DNA from: Ancylostoma caninum
Taxonomy: Eukaryota; Nematoda; Chromadorea; Rhabditida; Ancylostomatidae
DNA: 64,000 nucleotides
Assembly (NCBI GenBank): GCA_037903475.1
Contig: JBAJFG010000460.1
Coordinates: forward strand, 620,001 to 684,000
Reading direction: 5' to 3'
Part shown: positions 35,521 through 48,762 of the stretch, piece by piece
How the letters are laid out: each line of letters begins with the position of its first letter
How positions within the stretch are numbered: the stretch's first letter is position 1
Notes under the pieces: generated by a model
Database searches by the model: none
Seen by the model: the letters and a program-made list of their open reading frames with translations, nothing else
What the model was told of the DNA's origin: nothing
Position numbers and translations under genes: made by a program

Positions 35521-36619
35521 AAATGATGACCTCTAGCCGCGCATTACAAATTGCATAACTTAGTTTGATCTTGAGATACTTCTTCGAAATAAAAACTATT
35601 ATTATCAGCATTTTAAGGAGATCTTTTCTCCATTCCAGAAATTATAGAAAGGAGAAGACTGAAATCACTGGTGTGAACAAAGTGCGGAGGCAATTTTCAA
35701 TACACCTTGACTCACGTGAAGTTTTTGCAGCAAAAACGTGTTCGCTGCATGTTCAAAAGGATATTCTGTTAGGAAAAGCTCGGCCAACCCTATATATCAA
35801 TCAGAGATCTAATACCTCTATCAAACAATTTTTTCTCGGTCAGATGTGGAACAGTGAGGGTGTCTTTCAAAAGAGCTGCACTTCTTCGGCTCATGGAAAC
35901 TTGGCCACCTTGTACAGAACCTCGCAGCGGATGTGGAAATTGTAACAGGCGAGATGTTCAGTGAATGCCGCATTTGGGTTACTCCAGCTGCTCTAAAGCA
36001 GCCCTAGTAGATTGTCGCCAAACAGAAAAAGTTGACTTTTCTAAAATGTCAAGTTTCAGCAACTGTCTCCAGATTCGTTATTGCGATACAAACTGAACGA
36101 AACTTTTCTCCATTGAGGGACGTCAGCCCGATGCCTCGAAAAATTTCGTTGTATGGGATTGATGTAAGTGGTGTCACTAATTATGCGAACTTTGCCTATT
36201 CTTTTGCTATCTGTAGTTGCCAATGACCCAGTGCAATATGTGATTTACTTGCGTCCAACCTAGCTGCTAACATTCGCATAGAACGCCTCGGAATTTTCGC
36301 CCCTCCTTCTAAAGTATGCTCCTACCACAGAGACAATCCCGGCCATTACCGGGTGGAAGTTGTAAGTTGGAGGCTTGTATTCGACTATGTGTGCTTGCAA
36401 AACGGTTTCTTAGCCGAGAGAGCCGAAACTAATTCCTCTTTCATTATTGCACCAGGGCTGAGAACAAGCTTTACAAATTAACAAGTTTAAAAAGCACATT
36501 TCACACTATCGCACAATGTCTATGAGGAAAAGTCACAAGAACTCAAAACTTAATGTCGTTTTACAATGCGGATAGTGGAATCCTGCTTTGGAATGGTTTG
36601 AATTTTGTCCTTATAGATT
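35521..36619. other. Unassigned, possibly more retroelement debris
   Basis: A 126-aa open frame at 35565-35945 and short frames after it have no recognisable motifs. It could be decayed sequence downstream of the LINE fragment. Confidence 0.25.
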
Positions 36620-37963
36620 ACTAGACGGTATACCCGGCTTCGCTCGGGTGTTTTACTACGCCAATACGCAATTTCGCCCCAATGAGGACATTTGCTAGTG
36701 CCGACAAATTCATTGCGGATGCCTATAGTTTTGTTGGCAAACATATTAGTAGGCTCATGTAACCGTAAGCGAGAAGTTAGTACTGTTATTTCAGTGTCAA
36801 TTTCATAGAAAGCAGTTGCCATACTCGTAGTTAGGGTTTAGCGTTTTCGATTGATCCAGTGAACACATTCTTACCCCCTCCCTTTCCAAAAGCGGAGAAA
36901 GGGCAAAAGAAGTTACTGAGTCGATATATCCGTGGAGAATAGTTGTCATATTCGTGTACAGCGCAATGGAAAGTCCTAGTAGACACGTCTTCACCGGCCC
37001 GTGGACGAAAATGGCGAAAAATCATACCAATAATTCGAAATTCTGCGCAAAATGTTTATTATATTCGTATTCAGCGCATTGACAAACCCCAGTAGACCTG
37101 TCCTTGCCGCCCCTGAGTAAAAGTAGCAAAAAATCAATAAAATCGATGAATCGATATTTGGTGCAAAACAGTTATCATATTCGTGTTCAGCGCACTGAGA
37201 AACCCCAGTAGACCTGTCCCTACCGACTCTCGGGCAAAAATGTCGAAAAATCGATAAAATCGATAAATCGATAGTTGGTGCAAAACGGTTATCATATTCG
37301 TGTTCAGCGCATTGACAAACCCCAGTAGACCTGTCCTTGCCGCCCCTGAGTAAAAGTAGCAAAAAATCAATAAAATCGATGAATCGATATTTGGTGCAAA
37401 ACAGTTATCATATTCGTGTTCAGCGCACTGAGAAACCCCAGTAGACCTGTCCCTACCGACTCTCGGGCAAAAATGTCGAAAAATCGATAAAATCGATAAA
37501 TCGATAGTTGGTGCAAAACGGTTATCATATTCGTGTTCAGCGCATTGACAAACCCCATTAGACATGTCCTCGCCGCCCCTGAGCAAAAGAAGCAAAAAAT
37601 CAATAAAATCGATGAATCGATATTTGGTGCAAAACAGTTATCATATTCGTGTTCAGCGCACTGAGAAACCCCAGTAGACCTGTCCCTACCGACTCTCGGG
37701 CAAAAATGTCGAAAAATCGATAAAATCGATAAATCGATAGTTGGTGCAAAACGGTTATCATATTCGTGTTCAGCGCATTGACAAACCCCATTAGACATGT
37801 CCTCGCCGCCCCTGAGCAAAAGTAGCGAAAAATCAATAAAATCGATAAATCAATCGATAATGCCTGGCAAGAAGTAGCCTAAAACCTCCGCCGGCCCATG
37901 AGGAATAGGCTTGGAAAGTTTGGTCCCGATCGGTTCACCCTGCGCGATTTCTATAAGGAACAT

Positions 37964-37997
<34 letters not shown>

Positions 37998-38027
37998 TCA
38001 CAGACATTCTACTTTATATATAGAGAT
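36620..38027 (+). mobile_element. Composite non-coding element with 233 bp tandem array (copy 1)
   Basis: The head ACTAGACGGTATACCCGGCT then TCGCTCGGGTGTTTTA is followed by about eight monomers of about 116-117 bp (36930-37860). The inner ones form three 233 bp dimers (AB AB AB). Each monomer holds TTATCATATTCGTGTTCAGC, GCA, AACCCCAGTAGACCTGTCC and ATCGATAAATCGATA. The tail CCTCCGCCGGCC, TTTGGTCCCGATCGGTTCA, GCGATTTCTAT is followed by (CATA)n(CA)n and TTTATATATAGA. A second copy with the same head, monomer and tail lies at 48763-49858. Tails of this kind mark widespread non-autonomous retroposons, which is inference. Confidence 0.7.
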
Positions 38028-39990
38028 AAATTGGTGGAGTGATGAGCTACCAAACTCCATAACCATTTTGCTGTCATTATTTTTGGGACGACCTTATTTC
38101 AATAATGTGCCTTGCTGGGCATCCAAGAGGGAATTGGAAAGTAATGTCGCCGAGAGCTACTCACTCACTCTGGGTAGTACGCGCAATTCCTCCACCTTTC
38201 CTGGAGGTGCCCAAATAGGTATACAATAGTATTCATGACCTCAGAATGCTTCACTCGGATTCAGTCATCATCTCGACGGTGTTGCTGGAAGATCCTCGAA
38301 GACTGTAGCACCCTGCGTCGCCGTCGCTGGCGGCTGCGAGGTCGATTGTGGGTGGGAGGTCCCTGCGACTGCAGGCGACTGTGACGTCGGCGTCTATCGG
38401 TTGTGATCGTTTGCCAATGTAGGCGATTGGCCGTCGTCGGCGACTGCGACTCAGGGTGCTATTCTCCTCGAGGAGTATAGCGGCTATCTAATATGTACAT
38501 CAAGGGTTTTATTCGCAGTTCTCCGATGCGTTCATAGCACGGTTCCCATTATTCTCATCAGGTTGTATATAACATATGTTGTTCCAATTTTAGAAAACCG
38601 AAACTCCTCAAAAAATACATTGATTAATTGGAGAAAGTGTAGAAAAAAATTTCACAAGATAATGCCGAGCACTTCTAGAATTTATAATACCGAGCACCTC
38701 TAGAATTATCTTCTGAAAAAATTATCCATTTTTTGCTTCCAAGCTACAAAACCAGTTGCAGGAACCTAATCTCAAAAGCCAAGTTCAAAGAAGGATCGAA
38801 GTTGATGTGTTAATGGGATTCGAAATCCTCCGTGGTGACGTGCGCCTGAAACCCTCTGACTTCCGGATTTTTCATCGAACAAATTATCTTCTCAAGTCCT
38901 ACGATTCCTCAACAAACTGCCTCCGTCGCTCAGCGACTGCTTTCGTCGACCAAGCTCAAGGAAGAGCTCGGCGTCGTTGACCTAGTGACGCTGTGTAGTT
39001 TCCATTGATATACATATTATTCGCTAATTATCACCTCGCTTCTTCTATTCATTTGTTCCTTCTACGTAATCCTGATTTAATATCATCAGTATTGTTGCTG
39101 CATCTTTCTCCTCGTTTTCTTTTAGTCCTGCTTTTACCGGGGATCTAATGTATTTATTTCAATGAAACCGCGAACAATTTGGCTTAGTGGCGCTTGTCCG
39201 GCTTGCCCGGACCAACGGAGGATCACTCAGTACACCCGCTTAGCTGGATGCTAAAGACGACAAAGCTTTCCCTGTGAACACTTCCACTTTTCAACAGATA
39301 TTGTTCCTTGTAAATTGGCGGGTCCACTTTATGTTCTTATTGAGAGGCACTGGATGCGGCCTTTTCAGGATTACGACAATATTCGGGTATTGGTTTATGA
39401 TGATTCATTCAATTAGTATTTATCCCCTCGCTTCAGTACTCATTGTCTATGGTAGAGCACGCATGAGTGCATATAATAAATAGATAAATAAATAAGGAAA
39501 TAAATCAATAAACAAATTTCTACTCGATAGCGATCCATGACCTACTCCACCTTCCATTTGTGCTTCGCCAAGAAATGGTCACGTATATGGATGAATGATA
39601 ATGGGTAACGAAGTGGATAAAAACCACTAGGAAACGAAATATACCAGCCAGTGCCGGGCTTTGGAGTTGCTAGCCAAAGGAGGGGGGGGGGGGGGGGGGG
39701 AGAAAAATGGCAACCTCAGTCAGTTCGTGAATTCAGATGGAATAATTGAATTATTAGGTCGTCATCACGTAAGCGAGCTTTGCTGTGCTATCTCATTCCA
39801 AGCCTAAAATGCGGTTTTTACGTTTTCACCAATTTATCGTCCACAAGGTCGGTGACGTGCTAAATAACAGAAATAACACATACATATTTCCTAAATGAAA
39901 TACCCTCGTTAGGCGCCATCATCAACTTTTTTCAATCAATCATCACATTTTCCTATAATCATGCTGTAGCTGACTGAATTTCGCTCTATG
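38028..39990. other. Unassigned, with simple repeats
   Basis: GC-rich GTCGCCGTCGCTGGCGGCTG-like repeats lie at 38310-38460 and a 19 nt G-run at 39682-39700. Open frames at 38756-38980 and 39274-39483 show no motif. No gene is supported. Confidence 0.35.
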
Positions 39991-40104
39991 CTACCTTCCG
40001 TATCCATAGTCGTAGCCGTAATAGCTCCTCTTCACTCTGCTCGCTCCCTCAGCCGCCACCGTTGCCGCTGTCACTGCCAATAGGAACACGAGCAAAGACC
40101 TCAT
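39991..40104 (-). CDS. Neuropeptide-like or antimicrobial peptide precursor, 37 aa (YGYDYGYG type)
   Basis: A complete single-exon ORF on the minus strand. Residues 1-18 form a signal peptide (MRSLLVFLLAVTAATVAA). A short spacer EGASRV follows, then the dibasic processing site KR at 25-26. The predicted mature peptide is SYYGYDYGYGR, where G-R before the stop would give an amidated C-terminus after trimming. TATATTCAG lies one base before the ATG, fitting a spliced-leader or intron acceptor. Architecture and composition match the nematode nlp-24 to nlp-33 class of Tyr/Gly-rich secreted peptides, some of which are induced by infection or wounding in C. elegans epidermis. Orthology to one member is not claimed. 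Confidence 0.75.
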   Translation of the reverse strand: MRSLLVFLLAVTAATVAAEGASRVKRSYYGYDYGYGR

Positions 40105-43100
40105 CCTGAATATAATTCTCGTTATAAGGTGACAATTCAGAACGAGCTTCGGACCCTCCTCGGTGCGGAGAATTCGTCATAAAAAGGATGAGGCAAACAC
40201 TCATGACATCGATTTGTTACGGTCGAAAAGGTAAGAGAACGAGTTAGGTAAACAGGGGCGGCGGTGGTGATGGTGGGAAGGAATCAGTCATGGGAATAGT
40301 TAGTCATATGGAAAGTCGATGAGTTATGAACGTTCTCGGAAATTTGCTGGGTAATGAACCTGACTAGAACTTCGCTCCCAAAGACAATGTCTTGAAGTTT
40401 TTTTTTGGTAGGGAACAAAGCATTGAAATAATGAAATTCACATTTGAACTCATAGGTTTCTGGAACTGGCTGTTGAGGAAGATAAAGTTTTTTATGAAAG
40501 AGTTTCACATGAATATGAGAAGCTTCTTTCACCATTTGACGTTCAGTCACATAAGATAGAGCGAGGTGAGATGAGTTATGTTATCGCTCTTTGTTGAAGT
40601 AATAGGGCTATGTGACCACAAACAACGAGAATCTAACCAGATATACTGTCAGAGATCTCATAAGAACCACCGTGAGGCAGAGCTCGATCGTTTTGGAAAC
40701 CGGTCCCTAGATTTTTACAGTATTAGAATCTTCATGAGCTGCAGAAAACGAGCAAACACATGTGAAGCCACAAAAGATCAGGGACCCTATTTTAAGGGAA
40801 TTTTTTGGTGAGCGCACGCTCCTCGTGGAACATGGCAAGTGCTTCATCGCAGATGAGTTGTAGTAGTTGTCGCTTAGTTTTGGATATGCTAAAATGCGCT
40901 GCTTGTGTAGGTTAGACATGGACTACTGGTACAAACAGAACCAATGTTCCACAGTGAGTTAATGCTTCAAAATTAAAAATGGGGTGGAACTCTCCCCTAA
41001 CAGATCAACAAGAACAAAAACGGAGTACGGGGGTTGATCGAATCTTTTTTTTGATTTCTGAATTTGAATTTGAAAAAGAAAATTTTGATTTCTGAATAAG
41101 AATAGCAATATTTCTACTCCTGCATCGCAAACCGAGTACAGAAATGGGTTTTAACCAATGCGCCAAAATAGTTTTGAGGGATAAAAGTTGATAAGTAAGG
41201 AGTGTTCTTCATGAGGAATACTTAAATTCCTCGACTTATGTATGATTCATAGGTTTTGTATTCTCTAATAGTAATGGCAATACTGATTATTTTGGAACAA
41301 TGATTTCATGAATTGTTATTGTTGGTAAGCAGAAATTGGTGGGCACAAACACTTCTTTCCTCGAGCGAAACAATGCTCATGTCCGGTTCTTTCCTTATTG
41401 ATGCCTTACTTAAGAACAAGCAAGGTCATTCTAAATTGAGAATTGGATTGGGACATACGTGAATAAGTAATTATTAAATTCAAAGCTTGTCTCTAGAAAT
41501 ACCTACTGTTTTTAATAGACAAAAGTGAACTTTGATTCATGAGATTTTTGACGGAATAGATATCACTTCATATTATACAGTTGAACTCTTAACTAAGGAA
41601 TTCAGTACAGGTGACTTGAGATGCTGCTTCGCGAGAAGTTCTTAGCATTGTGAAGTCAATTTTCCTGAGGAACTATTTTAATGTACGTACTCCAGCGCAA
41701 TGACAGTCTGTTTCGGTGCCATTAAAGGTCCTGTTCATCTGAGTATGAGCATCAGTTGTAGCCTCTCATTTACAAACTCTATAGGGTGGCTGAAAAGTAC
41801 AGGCGCCATAAATCCTGGGTTCTCGAAAATACGTGCTCTGGAAGATCTCATCAGAGTTATTCCGCTACCATGGGGCCATAATATTTTCCAACGCCTCAAA
41901 TCTGCAGGAAACAACCTCGTCAAATGAGAAGAAGTATTCGCATCTAGGGCCTTTCTCTTCTTCATTCATTCAGTTTTTGCTCCTTTAAGGGGAGAAGATC
42001 CTTCAGAATGGGACACTTGCCCAAAGCATTTTATGGAGACTATGATTTTCTCATGACATCTTTCGAAGTCTGTGGTTTATAGATCAGTATTTTCTAACCA
42101 AAGGGGCTCCACCCGGGAAAATGAAAGTTGAACGAGTGGTGGAGATCTAGGAAATCACCAGCATGTGCTGTCCTTGAAAGGAGAAGATTTAATTTTTAAG
42201 AATGTTCTCCTTTAATTTAACATAACATGATATTAATTTAATTCATTGTGAGATACATTGAATTGTTTATCTTGATAATGAAACAATCTGTCTTACAGGC
42301 GGATAGATTTACGAAGTCACGTAGAATTCTTTAGTAAGCATTCGTGATTAATCTTTCCGAATAAACTTCTCTGGTAACCCTCCTGTGACGCAAAATCCGT
42401 GGGATACTAACTAAGCCTTTCTTGGAAGAAGCTGTGATGTGATGTGACGTATGTAATGTATCGTAATCCTAGTGAAGCTTAAAATGAGGAAACGTGACAA
42501 CGCACGGTTCAACAAGTCTGAAAGAGCAACTGATCGATGAGAAGAACTCCCGCCGACGAAGGAGAACAGTTCTGGAATACAACCCGACACAAATGTGCTG
42601 CGCTCGGTAAAAAAGGAAAGGTGTGGCTCGCATTTTATTGCGGTAAACATGCCTTCGAATGGAAAAAACGATGACTCAACCACGCGGAAGAATCTGGCAA
42701 TGATGAACGGCAGGTGAACCTTTTCACCGAGCAGCTTGAGAGGAGTTTCATTTTCATGGCGAGTCGCTGATAAGATGGATAGGAGTACTAAGGGAAAATT
42801 AGAGGAAATATGTATGTAAATGCTATATCATCCAAAGAAATAATTTGGTGTTGGCAGCAATTGTTGGACCGCAACCAATGGTGCAGGTCTAGACAGTTCG
42901 TCGAACATCAATATGTACAATTTTCCACATAATTTCGCATAACGACGTCCTGTGCCAGAATCGACGCGAAAAAAAAAAAGATGTGACGTTATTTGGCGCA
43001 GAATCCTCATTCAGTAGAGTATCTAAAATGTCCTCCCCTCCTCCCCCAGCGTTTCAAACAGTTCCGTTAAAAAAATGGTGACTTTTTACCATAATAGTCG

Positions 43101-44596
43101 CTTCGTGACCTGGACACCTGGACCTTTTGGAAGGATCTTGGTGTCCTGGAGCTTTTGGAAGGGTTTTTTCCGGGGGATTCTATCTTCCTTTGAATGAATC
43201 GTCTCTGTACACTCTTTATTTAGGTATACGCTATATAATTATTACTGCTGAGAGTCAGTACTGTGTTGGAAATGCGAAATGCCTAACCTAATCGATTAGA
43301 ACAAGTTTCCAGAATAAACACTGTGTACATATAGGTGGGGGTGATGTATGTGCATGTTGCGTGTGATCTGTAGTCCAGACTTTTCCCTTAGCGCCTATGG
43401 AAACGGGTGGTCCATGGTGTAGAGGAAGCAGATGTGAAGGGATTCATGAATGCTTCCGATAAAGCCCAGGCCTTACTGTTTTGGCAAAGTGGAAGAATTT
43501 TTCGATCAAAACGTGATAGATCTTGCTATCTTATTCATTGCTACTGCTAAGATGAGCCCCTCGGAAAACGAATGTATACATATTTGTACGTCCACTTCCA
43601 ACGAAAGAAAAACTCGTCCGATTCTAAACTGCCAGTAGAGATAACCACCTCCCTGGAAGTGTTTATAAATGTCAATGATGGAAGGGGCATATGACTATTT
43701 TCTTAGCTTTATCGCTTTTTATGAGGATGGTTTCTGCATGGAAATTTCTGGTTTAAAATCGAGAGCATTTATCGTCTATTTTTGGGGAACACTTTTATTC
43801 TACGTAGCAGCTTCATTAGGACGTCAGTCTTCGAAAGCTTTAGACACTTTTTCAATAGTGTTGTTGAGGAAAGTCACGGATTTGGGATATACTCACAAGT
43901 CTTTCTGGTATACGAATTCCTATCATTTAGGGGCAGGCAATTCTGCGTTGCTTTGCGTCGAAGCTATCATCGTCTGCGTATATTTCACAGTAAAATCTAC
44001 TCTAGCGTCGCCTACCAGAGACCAGTACTTGTGAAGAGAAGACAAACGCAACTGACAAACCCTTCCAAACTCTTCCAAAAGGTGTAAACATCTCGATGCT
44101 GGGTTCATCAAATCCCATTTCGACAGTCTTCATATGCATCTGTGCGTTGAACGTCCTCAAAATCAATATTTCTCCAAAAATTCTGCATTCTACTGTTCTT
44201 TGGACAAATTCTGAAAGAACGACCATCACCCATTAGTGCATTAATTCGGCACATTAAACATAGCGCTGGAAGAAGCCAACAAATGTTTCAGTAAGGTTTT
44301 ACGTTCTTAGTGTTATCCACCACCTCTAAGACAGAAGACAATAATGTCTCCAGTATGCTTAATCTCATGAACGTTAGCGCCTGGCATCGTCCCAAAAAAT
44401 GGCACGAGTGACAATCTGGTCTGGTGCATGGAACGTCATCAGGAGTGTGTATCATCATACATACCGCATCACTGCAAAAACACGCCGCACAGCGGCGGCG
44501 ACGATTGTTCTCTCGTTTTCAGTTTACATTCTGTGCAGATTCATTCCAAGCGAATGACGACCGCACGGCTCATGGCCAGCCTTAATTCCGGGGGTG
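40105..44596. other. Mostly unassigned 4.5 kb
   Basis: Open frames at 40550-40284 (minus, 88 aa), 42683-42411 (minus) and 43669-44034 (plus, 121 aa with a hydrophobic AFIVYFWGTLLFYVAASLG) show no family I recognise. A possible exon at 42766-42681 is listed separately. Short internal repeats at 41047-41098 and 43112-43165 are simple duplications. Confidence 0.3.
42681..42766 (-). other. Possible isolated exon, unknown protein
   Basis: Between an acceptor-like TTATCAG and a donor-like GTG/GTTGAG the minus strand reads TRHENETPLKLLGEKVHLPF then IIARFFRV. It has amphipathic, coding-like composition, but I found no convincing partner exons and no family match. Confidence 0.25.
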
Positions 44597-44598
44597 GT

Positions 44599-44660
44599 AG
44601 TTAACCTACCGAAATCATCAGTTAACGATGAACGTTAACTGATAATTTCGGCAGCTAACT
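44599..44660. repeat. 62 bp imperfect hairpin
   Basis: AGTTAACCTACCGAAATCAT then CAGTTAACG pairs with CGTTAACTGATAATTTCGGC then AGCTAACT around a 4-5 nt loop. It is probably a tiny palindromic MITE. Confidence 0.7.
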
Positions 44661-44699
44661 CCCATCTTACGGGGAACTTCGGGAGAGGTAATGTGGAAT

Positions 44700-46584
44700 T
44701 CATTGGCCCGAACATGGTTTTCTAGATGCAGTGCTTGAAAACTATGACGAAACGGGGACCAAACTTGCAGGTAAATTCACAGTTCGAAATCGAACTGTGA
44801 GCTCACTGTCACGCTGAGGTTGCTGCGAGTATGGAACGACGAGGACACGGGGAGCGAAAAAATGTGCGGCGCGCGAGACGCAGACGGCGGCCTCGTCGTC
44901 TGGCGAAAAAGTCCTCCAGAGGACTTTTTGCTCATGGTTCGGGTCCATCGTTATAGCCAGTCGAGCGTGCACTGACTCCTTTTCGGTGAAGACGCATTTC
45001 CTGGTACACTCAGCTGATCGATGTTCCCACTGTCTCGATCATCATGACCTACAGCACGAGATCATCGATGACTCCGATTTCCTGGTGACTGATTTTGACA
45101 GCTGAGCCCTACACATTCCCAGATTAATTCCTATATATTTTATTTTATTTATTTTATATTTTTGAGCTGAACACATCAATGCTAAGCTATGCGGAAAGAG
45201 ATTCACTGGCCGCTTGTGTTGTAGAGGTTACTTAGGTTCCGTTAGCATTGGAACCTATGGTTCAGAGGTATGTCAGCATACTACGAGGAGAGCGAGTGTT
45301 CCATGTGTGAAGGTTCGAGTCCTCTAAGAGTCAAAAGGTTCTGCAAAAGCCTCTCCATTCAAAGACCACGGTTGTGAGTTAGCTTGTAGCTTATTCATGG
45401 TTGCAAACCAGAGCTGACAGTTCACTGCGACCTTCTTCTCATCGTTTCATCATCGTTCCAAGAAGTTTACTACCACCCCGGGTTTCCTAAAGTCCCACGG
45501 GGCTTGACAAGAAATTAGTGTATTGCGACAGAATGAATCTTGCTGTAAAACTCATCCTTTCGTTCAGTCTCTGTTACGTTTGTCAATTCTTCTGAGATGC
45601 AATTTAGAAATTCCTGAGCTGAATGTGGAACCCTCTTTCAGAGAGGAGTATGGAGAAAGAGCATCTGCAATACCACTTCCTCCATACTCACCAAAATTTC
45701 AGCACATCACGCCCATATGACATTAAATTGGCGCATTTGATGTTTGGTAACGATGTTATGGCAATATAAATGGGTATAACTGCGACTCGCTCTGATGTTG
45801 CATCTCCCCGGAGACCTCTTGCAGACACTGGGAATATCCTTCCTGGTACCGCCCCAGTCACATGTCATGGCTTCCTACGGTAACGTGGTTTTTGCCGATT
45901 TTCCAAAAACATGCAATCAACCAGCCAGAGCAGTTGCAATTTTGTCGCATTATTCATTTTGCTGATTCAGCGATATTTGATCAATGTGGAATTATGCAGG
46001 TTAACGGTTGTTCGAGTTTAGACAAACCAAGCGAAACCGGGCTAGCTAACTAACCTTCGCGTACTGCGTCTCTTACGTATTCTATACGATAGCAAATTAC
46101 ATGAGTATCGTTGATTTGCTTCGTTACCATTTCATAAATGGGCCCAAACCAAAAGGTTGAAGGGCAAGTTCTACTATTTGGCTTGATTCCAATAAGGTTT
46201 AAATTAAAAATAAACGTCAGTTGAATCCTTGAATCTGCGCTGACACCCGCTTCATGGAACAGCTGCGATTTTTCAAATGTTGGTGTTGTTTGATGTTGTT
46301 GATTTGACGCCGATGTTGATTTGGTTTTGTCGCCTCCTGGTTTATGTAATGACTGCAAAATGGCTGCATAGTTATGAATCAAGAAGTTGCGAATCAGAGA
46401 AATTACGATCTGTTAACGGACAATTGACGACAGCGATTTCCGCTAAGGCTACCTGCGCTAGATCCTCGCATTAGAGAGCATTGTTTGTTTGTTTATTTGT
46501 TCGTCTGTTTGCTTGTTTGCTTGTTTACTTTCTGCAAGTACCTTCCTTTGAAGGAAACAGTTGAACAGTTGAACAGTTGAACTA
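44700..46584. other. Unassigned, with one tRNA-like repeat
   Basis: Apart from the tRNA-like head at 45252-45335, a MITE-related fragment near 46024 and a GTTT-type microsatellite at 46485-46530, I see no gene. Open frames here have no motif support. Confidence 0.3.
45252..45335 (+). mobile_element. tRNA-like SINE head
   Basis: ATGGTTCAGAGGTATGTCAG (A-box region) is followed, after a long serine/leucine-type variable region, by a perfect B box GGTTCGAGTCC at 45312-45322. The terminal stems are weak, so a SINE is more likely than a tRNA gene. Confidence 0.45.
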
Positions 46585-46586
46585 AA

Positions 46587-46826
46587 AACCCTGGTAACTG
46601 TCCAGTAGGAACGCAGCCCGCACGGCATAATGGTTTGAGAAGAAACTCTAGCAACAACGGTTTCCAGTAACTGCCATCCTCCCCTCAATTGCTGCTCGAA
46701 CTTTCTTCCCTTTTCGCGGCAGTTGGGGGGAGGATGGCAGCGTCTGGGTGGAGATGTTGCTAGGATTTCTACTTTACCCATTATGCTGTTCGGGCTGCGT
46801 TCGTGCTGCACAGTCATCAGAGAAAG
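46587..46826. mobile_element. MITE family 'CTGTGCAGCACGAACGCAGC', copy 1
   Basis: Inverted ends: GAACGCAGCCCGCACGGCAT then AATGG on the left pairs with CCATTATGCTGTTCGGGCTG then CGTTC on the right; TGCCATCCTCCCC and GGGAGGATGGCAG pair inside. The same element recurs at 51957-52208. Confidence 0.75.
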
Positions 46827-48762
46827 GGGAAAATTTGGCTGGTTCATAGTAATAAATCGTTGAAAAAAAGATACTTGAGTATACATATGTTCCTTTCTAA
46901 ACTATGCTCCCGTCTCATCATCTGGAATTCCCTAAGGATGTAATTGACTCTCGGAAAGATGTCACATTCAAGATGAACTTGGTCAGCTTGAAGGACCTAA
47001 AGTACAACAGAAGAACTAAGTGATCTTTTCCCCCAGTTCTAAGGATATTCGGGACGTGTAGGCCTCTGTTGGATTGCTTCCTACGTATGAAACAGAAAGT
47101 ACGCTGAACAGTAGTGGGAAAGGCTTGAATGTCCCATGGGGGAAATGTGCATGTAAATCCACACGAATTTTTGATTTGCTTTCGACTTATTTAGACTTGT
47201 TCTTTTTCAAAAATTTAATGGGAGAAAATTTATGCTGCTTGTGTGGGTAGATGTGGTGCCCGACATGCGCACACAGCTGCTATCATTTCCGAAAAAAGTG
47301 CAGAGCGATTGGATATTCTCCACGAGTTAGGATATCCTGAAATAATTACGAGAAGGACTCCTTCGGCTGCATTTTCATCTAGCTCAGCAAATATCTAAGC
47401 TTCTACTATTCATGCGTTGAAGATGTGTCCATAAAAAGTGCTTAATGAGCAGTTGAGAAAGGAGCTCGGACAGCTCTTCATCTTCATAAGTATGTACTTG
47501 TTTCTATTTTAGAGCACATCAAATGGAAGGCTTCGCTGTCTATTTTCAAGCTAGCGTCTTCCTAGTTTTCTGGTAATAGGACCGCCTATGGAGCATAGAA
47601 AAAATTATTATTCTCATCATAAAATTTTGTCACTTTTTCGTTTTCGATTTCCTGAGAGATGGATCGCTAAGGATTTGAGATTTATATGAAGAGGTCCGCA
47701 CCTTTAAACTCGCGTACTCCGGATAAAAATCCGGCCTACTTTTGTTCACAATTTCGCAATGTTCACTGATTTCTTAAGTACGTGCGCTGTTCTTTCTAGC
47801 TTTTCCCTGCACTCTTGAATGGGTCTTTTTTCCAGAGACATATGAATAATTCTATGGGTTGACAAATAATTCTGCAGCAAATTTCAGCGTCACTGACCCA
47901 AAACGAGTATTTCTACTTCCTCCATTCGAGTCCTCCTTTTATGCACAAATTCCCACTCCTCATACCAGTGCCATTTGCTCTGATATGTGAAATGAAACGG
48001 ATGAGGAAGGAGGTGAGCATTGTATGTGCACGATAGCTTTTGATACTAGTGAAGGGCGGGAGCTAGTAAAGGTACGTAGTGCTATTGAAATGTTGAAGTA
48101 ACATCGTTACTAATAAACAACTCGTTTGCGAAATTCCAGTACCCTTGCAGTAGTACACTTGCATAATTGTTGTAAAAATGAGAAGACTTCTACCACAAGA
48201 TTGGGCTATTTCCAGGCGATAGAATGGATAGCTACATTTGATTAAAATATTCAAATCATAAGCTGAACTAATATCCTCTTATATAAATCATGGTAGTGCA
48301 ACAAAATTTTCTAGAGCGCAGACGTAGGGGGACTAGCACGTGATTGCATGCGCGCTCCGTGAGACTCAGTTATAGACTGTGCCTCGCGAGGATGCGAAGC
48401 TGATGGGGCATTCGGCCGATGTTTCGTCATAGGTGCATAGACGTAGTGGAAGTCGGGTGCATTCGGGATTTCGCGGCGGGACCACCGTCTAGCAGTCTCG
48501 AGCCCTCCAGGCGAGACAATGTTTACAACGATTTGACGATGCATAGCAGCAATGTACGGAGCAGAGTCGCCCCTCGGCGGAGCTTTGTTGTTGATTTCAC
48601 TCAGCTTTGGAACAGTGGACGATAACCGCTTCGAGAAGAAGTGTGCATGGATGTATTGAAGGATTCACTTGGTGTCCTCACTTGGGATATGATCCTTGCG
48701 CACCTCTCTTTGAGGTCCTTTGGGGATTATGCAGACTGAGGATCCGTCTGTTTTTAAAAAAT
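46827..48762. other. Unassigned 1.9 kb
   Basis: A/T-rich, with no recognisable element up to 48300. Both strands are open around 48311-48625, but neither translation is recognisable. Confidence 0.3.

Noticed and set aside
37134..37836. 150-aa minus-strand ORFs repeating every 233 bp
   Set aside because: They are the translation of the tandem array; the repeat unit happens to lack stops. No start context, splice sites or protein family.
36930..37860. Regularly spaced repeats resembling a CRISPR array
   Set aside because: The monomers are contiguous 117 bp units without unique spacers, in a nematode genome.
39682..39700. 19 nt G-run
   Set aside because: A simple homopolymer, possibly length-variable or a sequencing artefact; no wider G-quadruplex pattern around it.
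43669..44034. 121-aa ORF with a hydrophobic segment
   Set aside because: The alternative frame is equally open; no splice sites, family motif or signal supports it.
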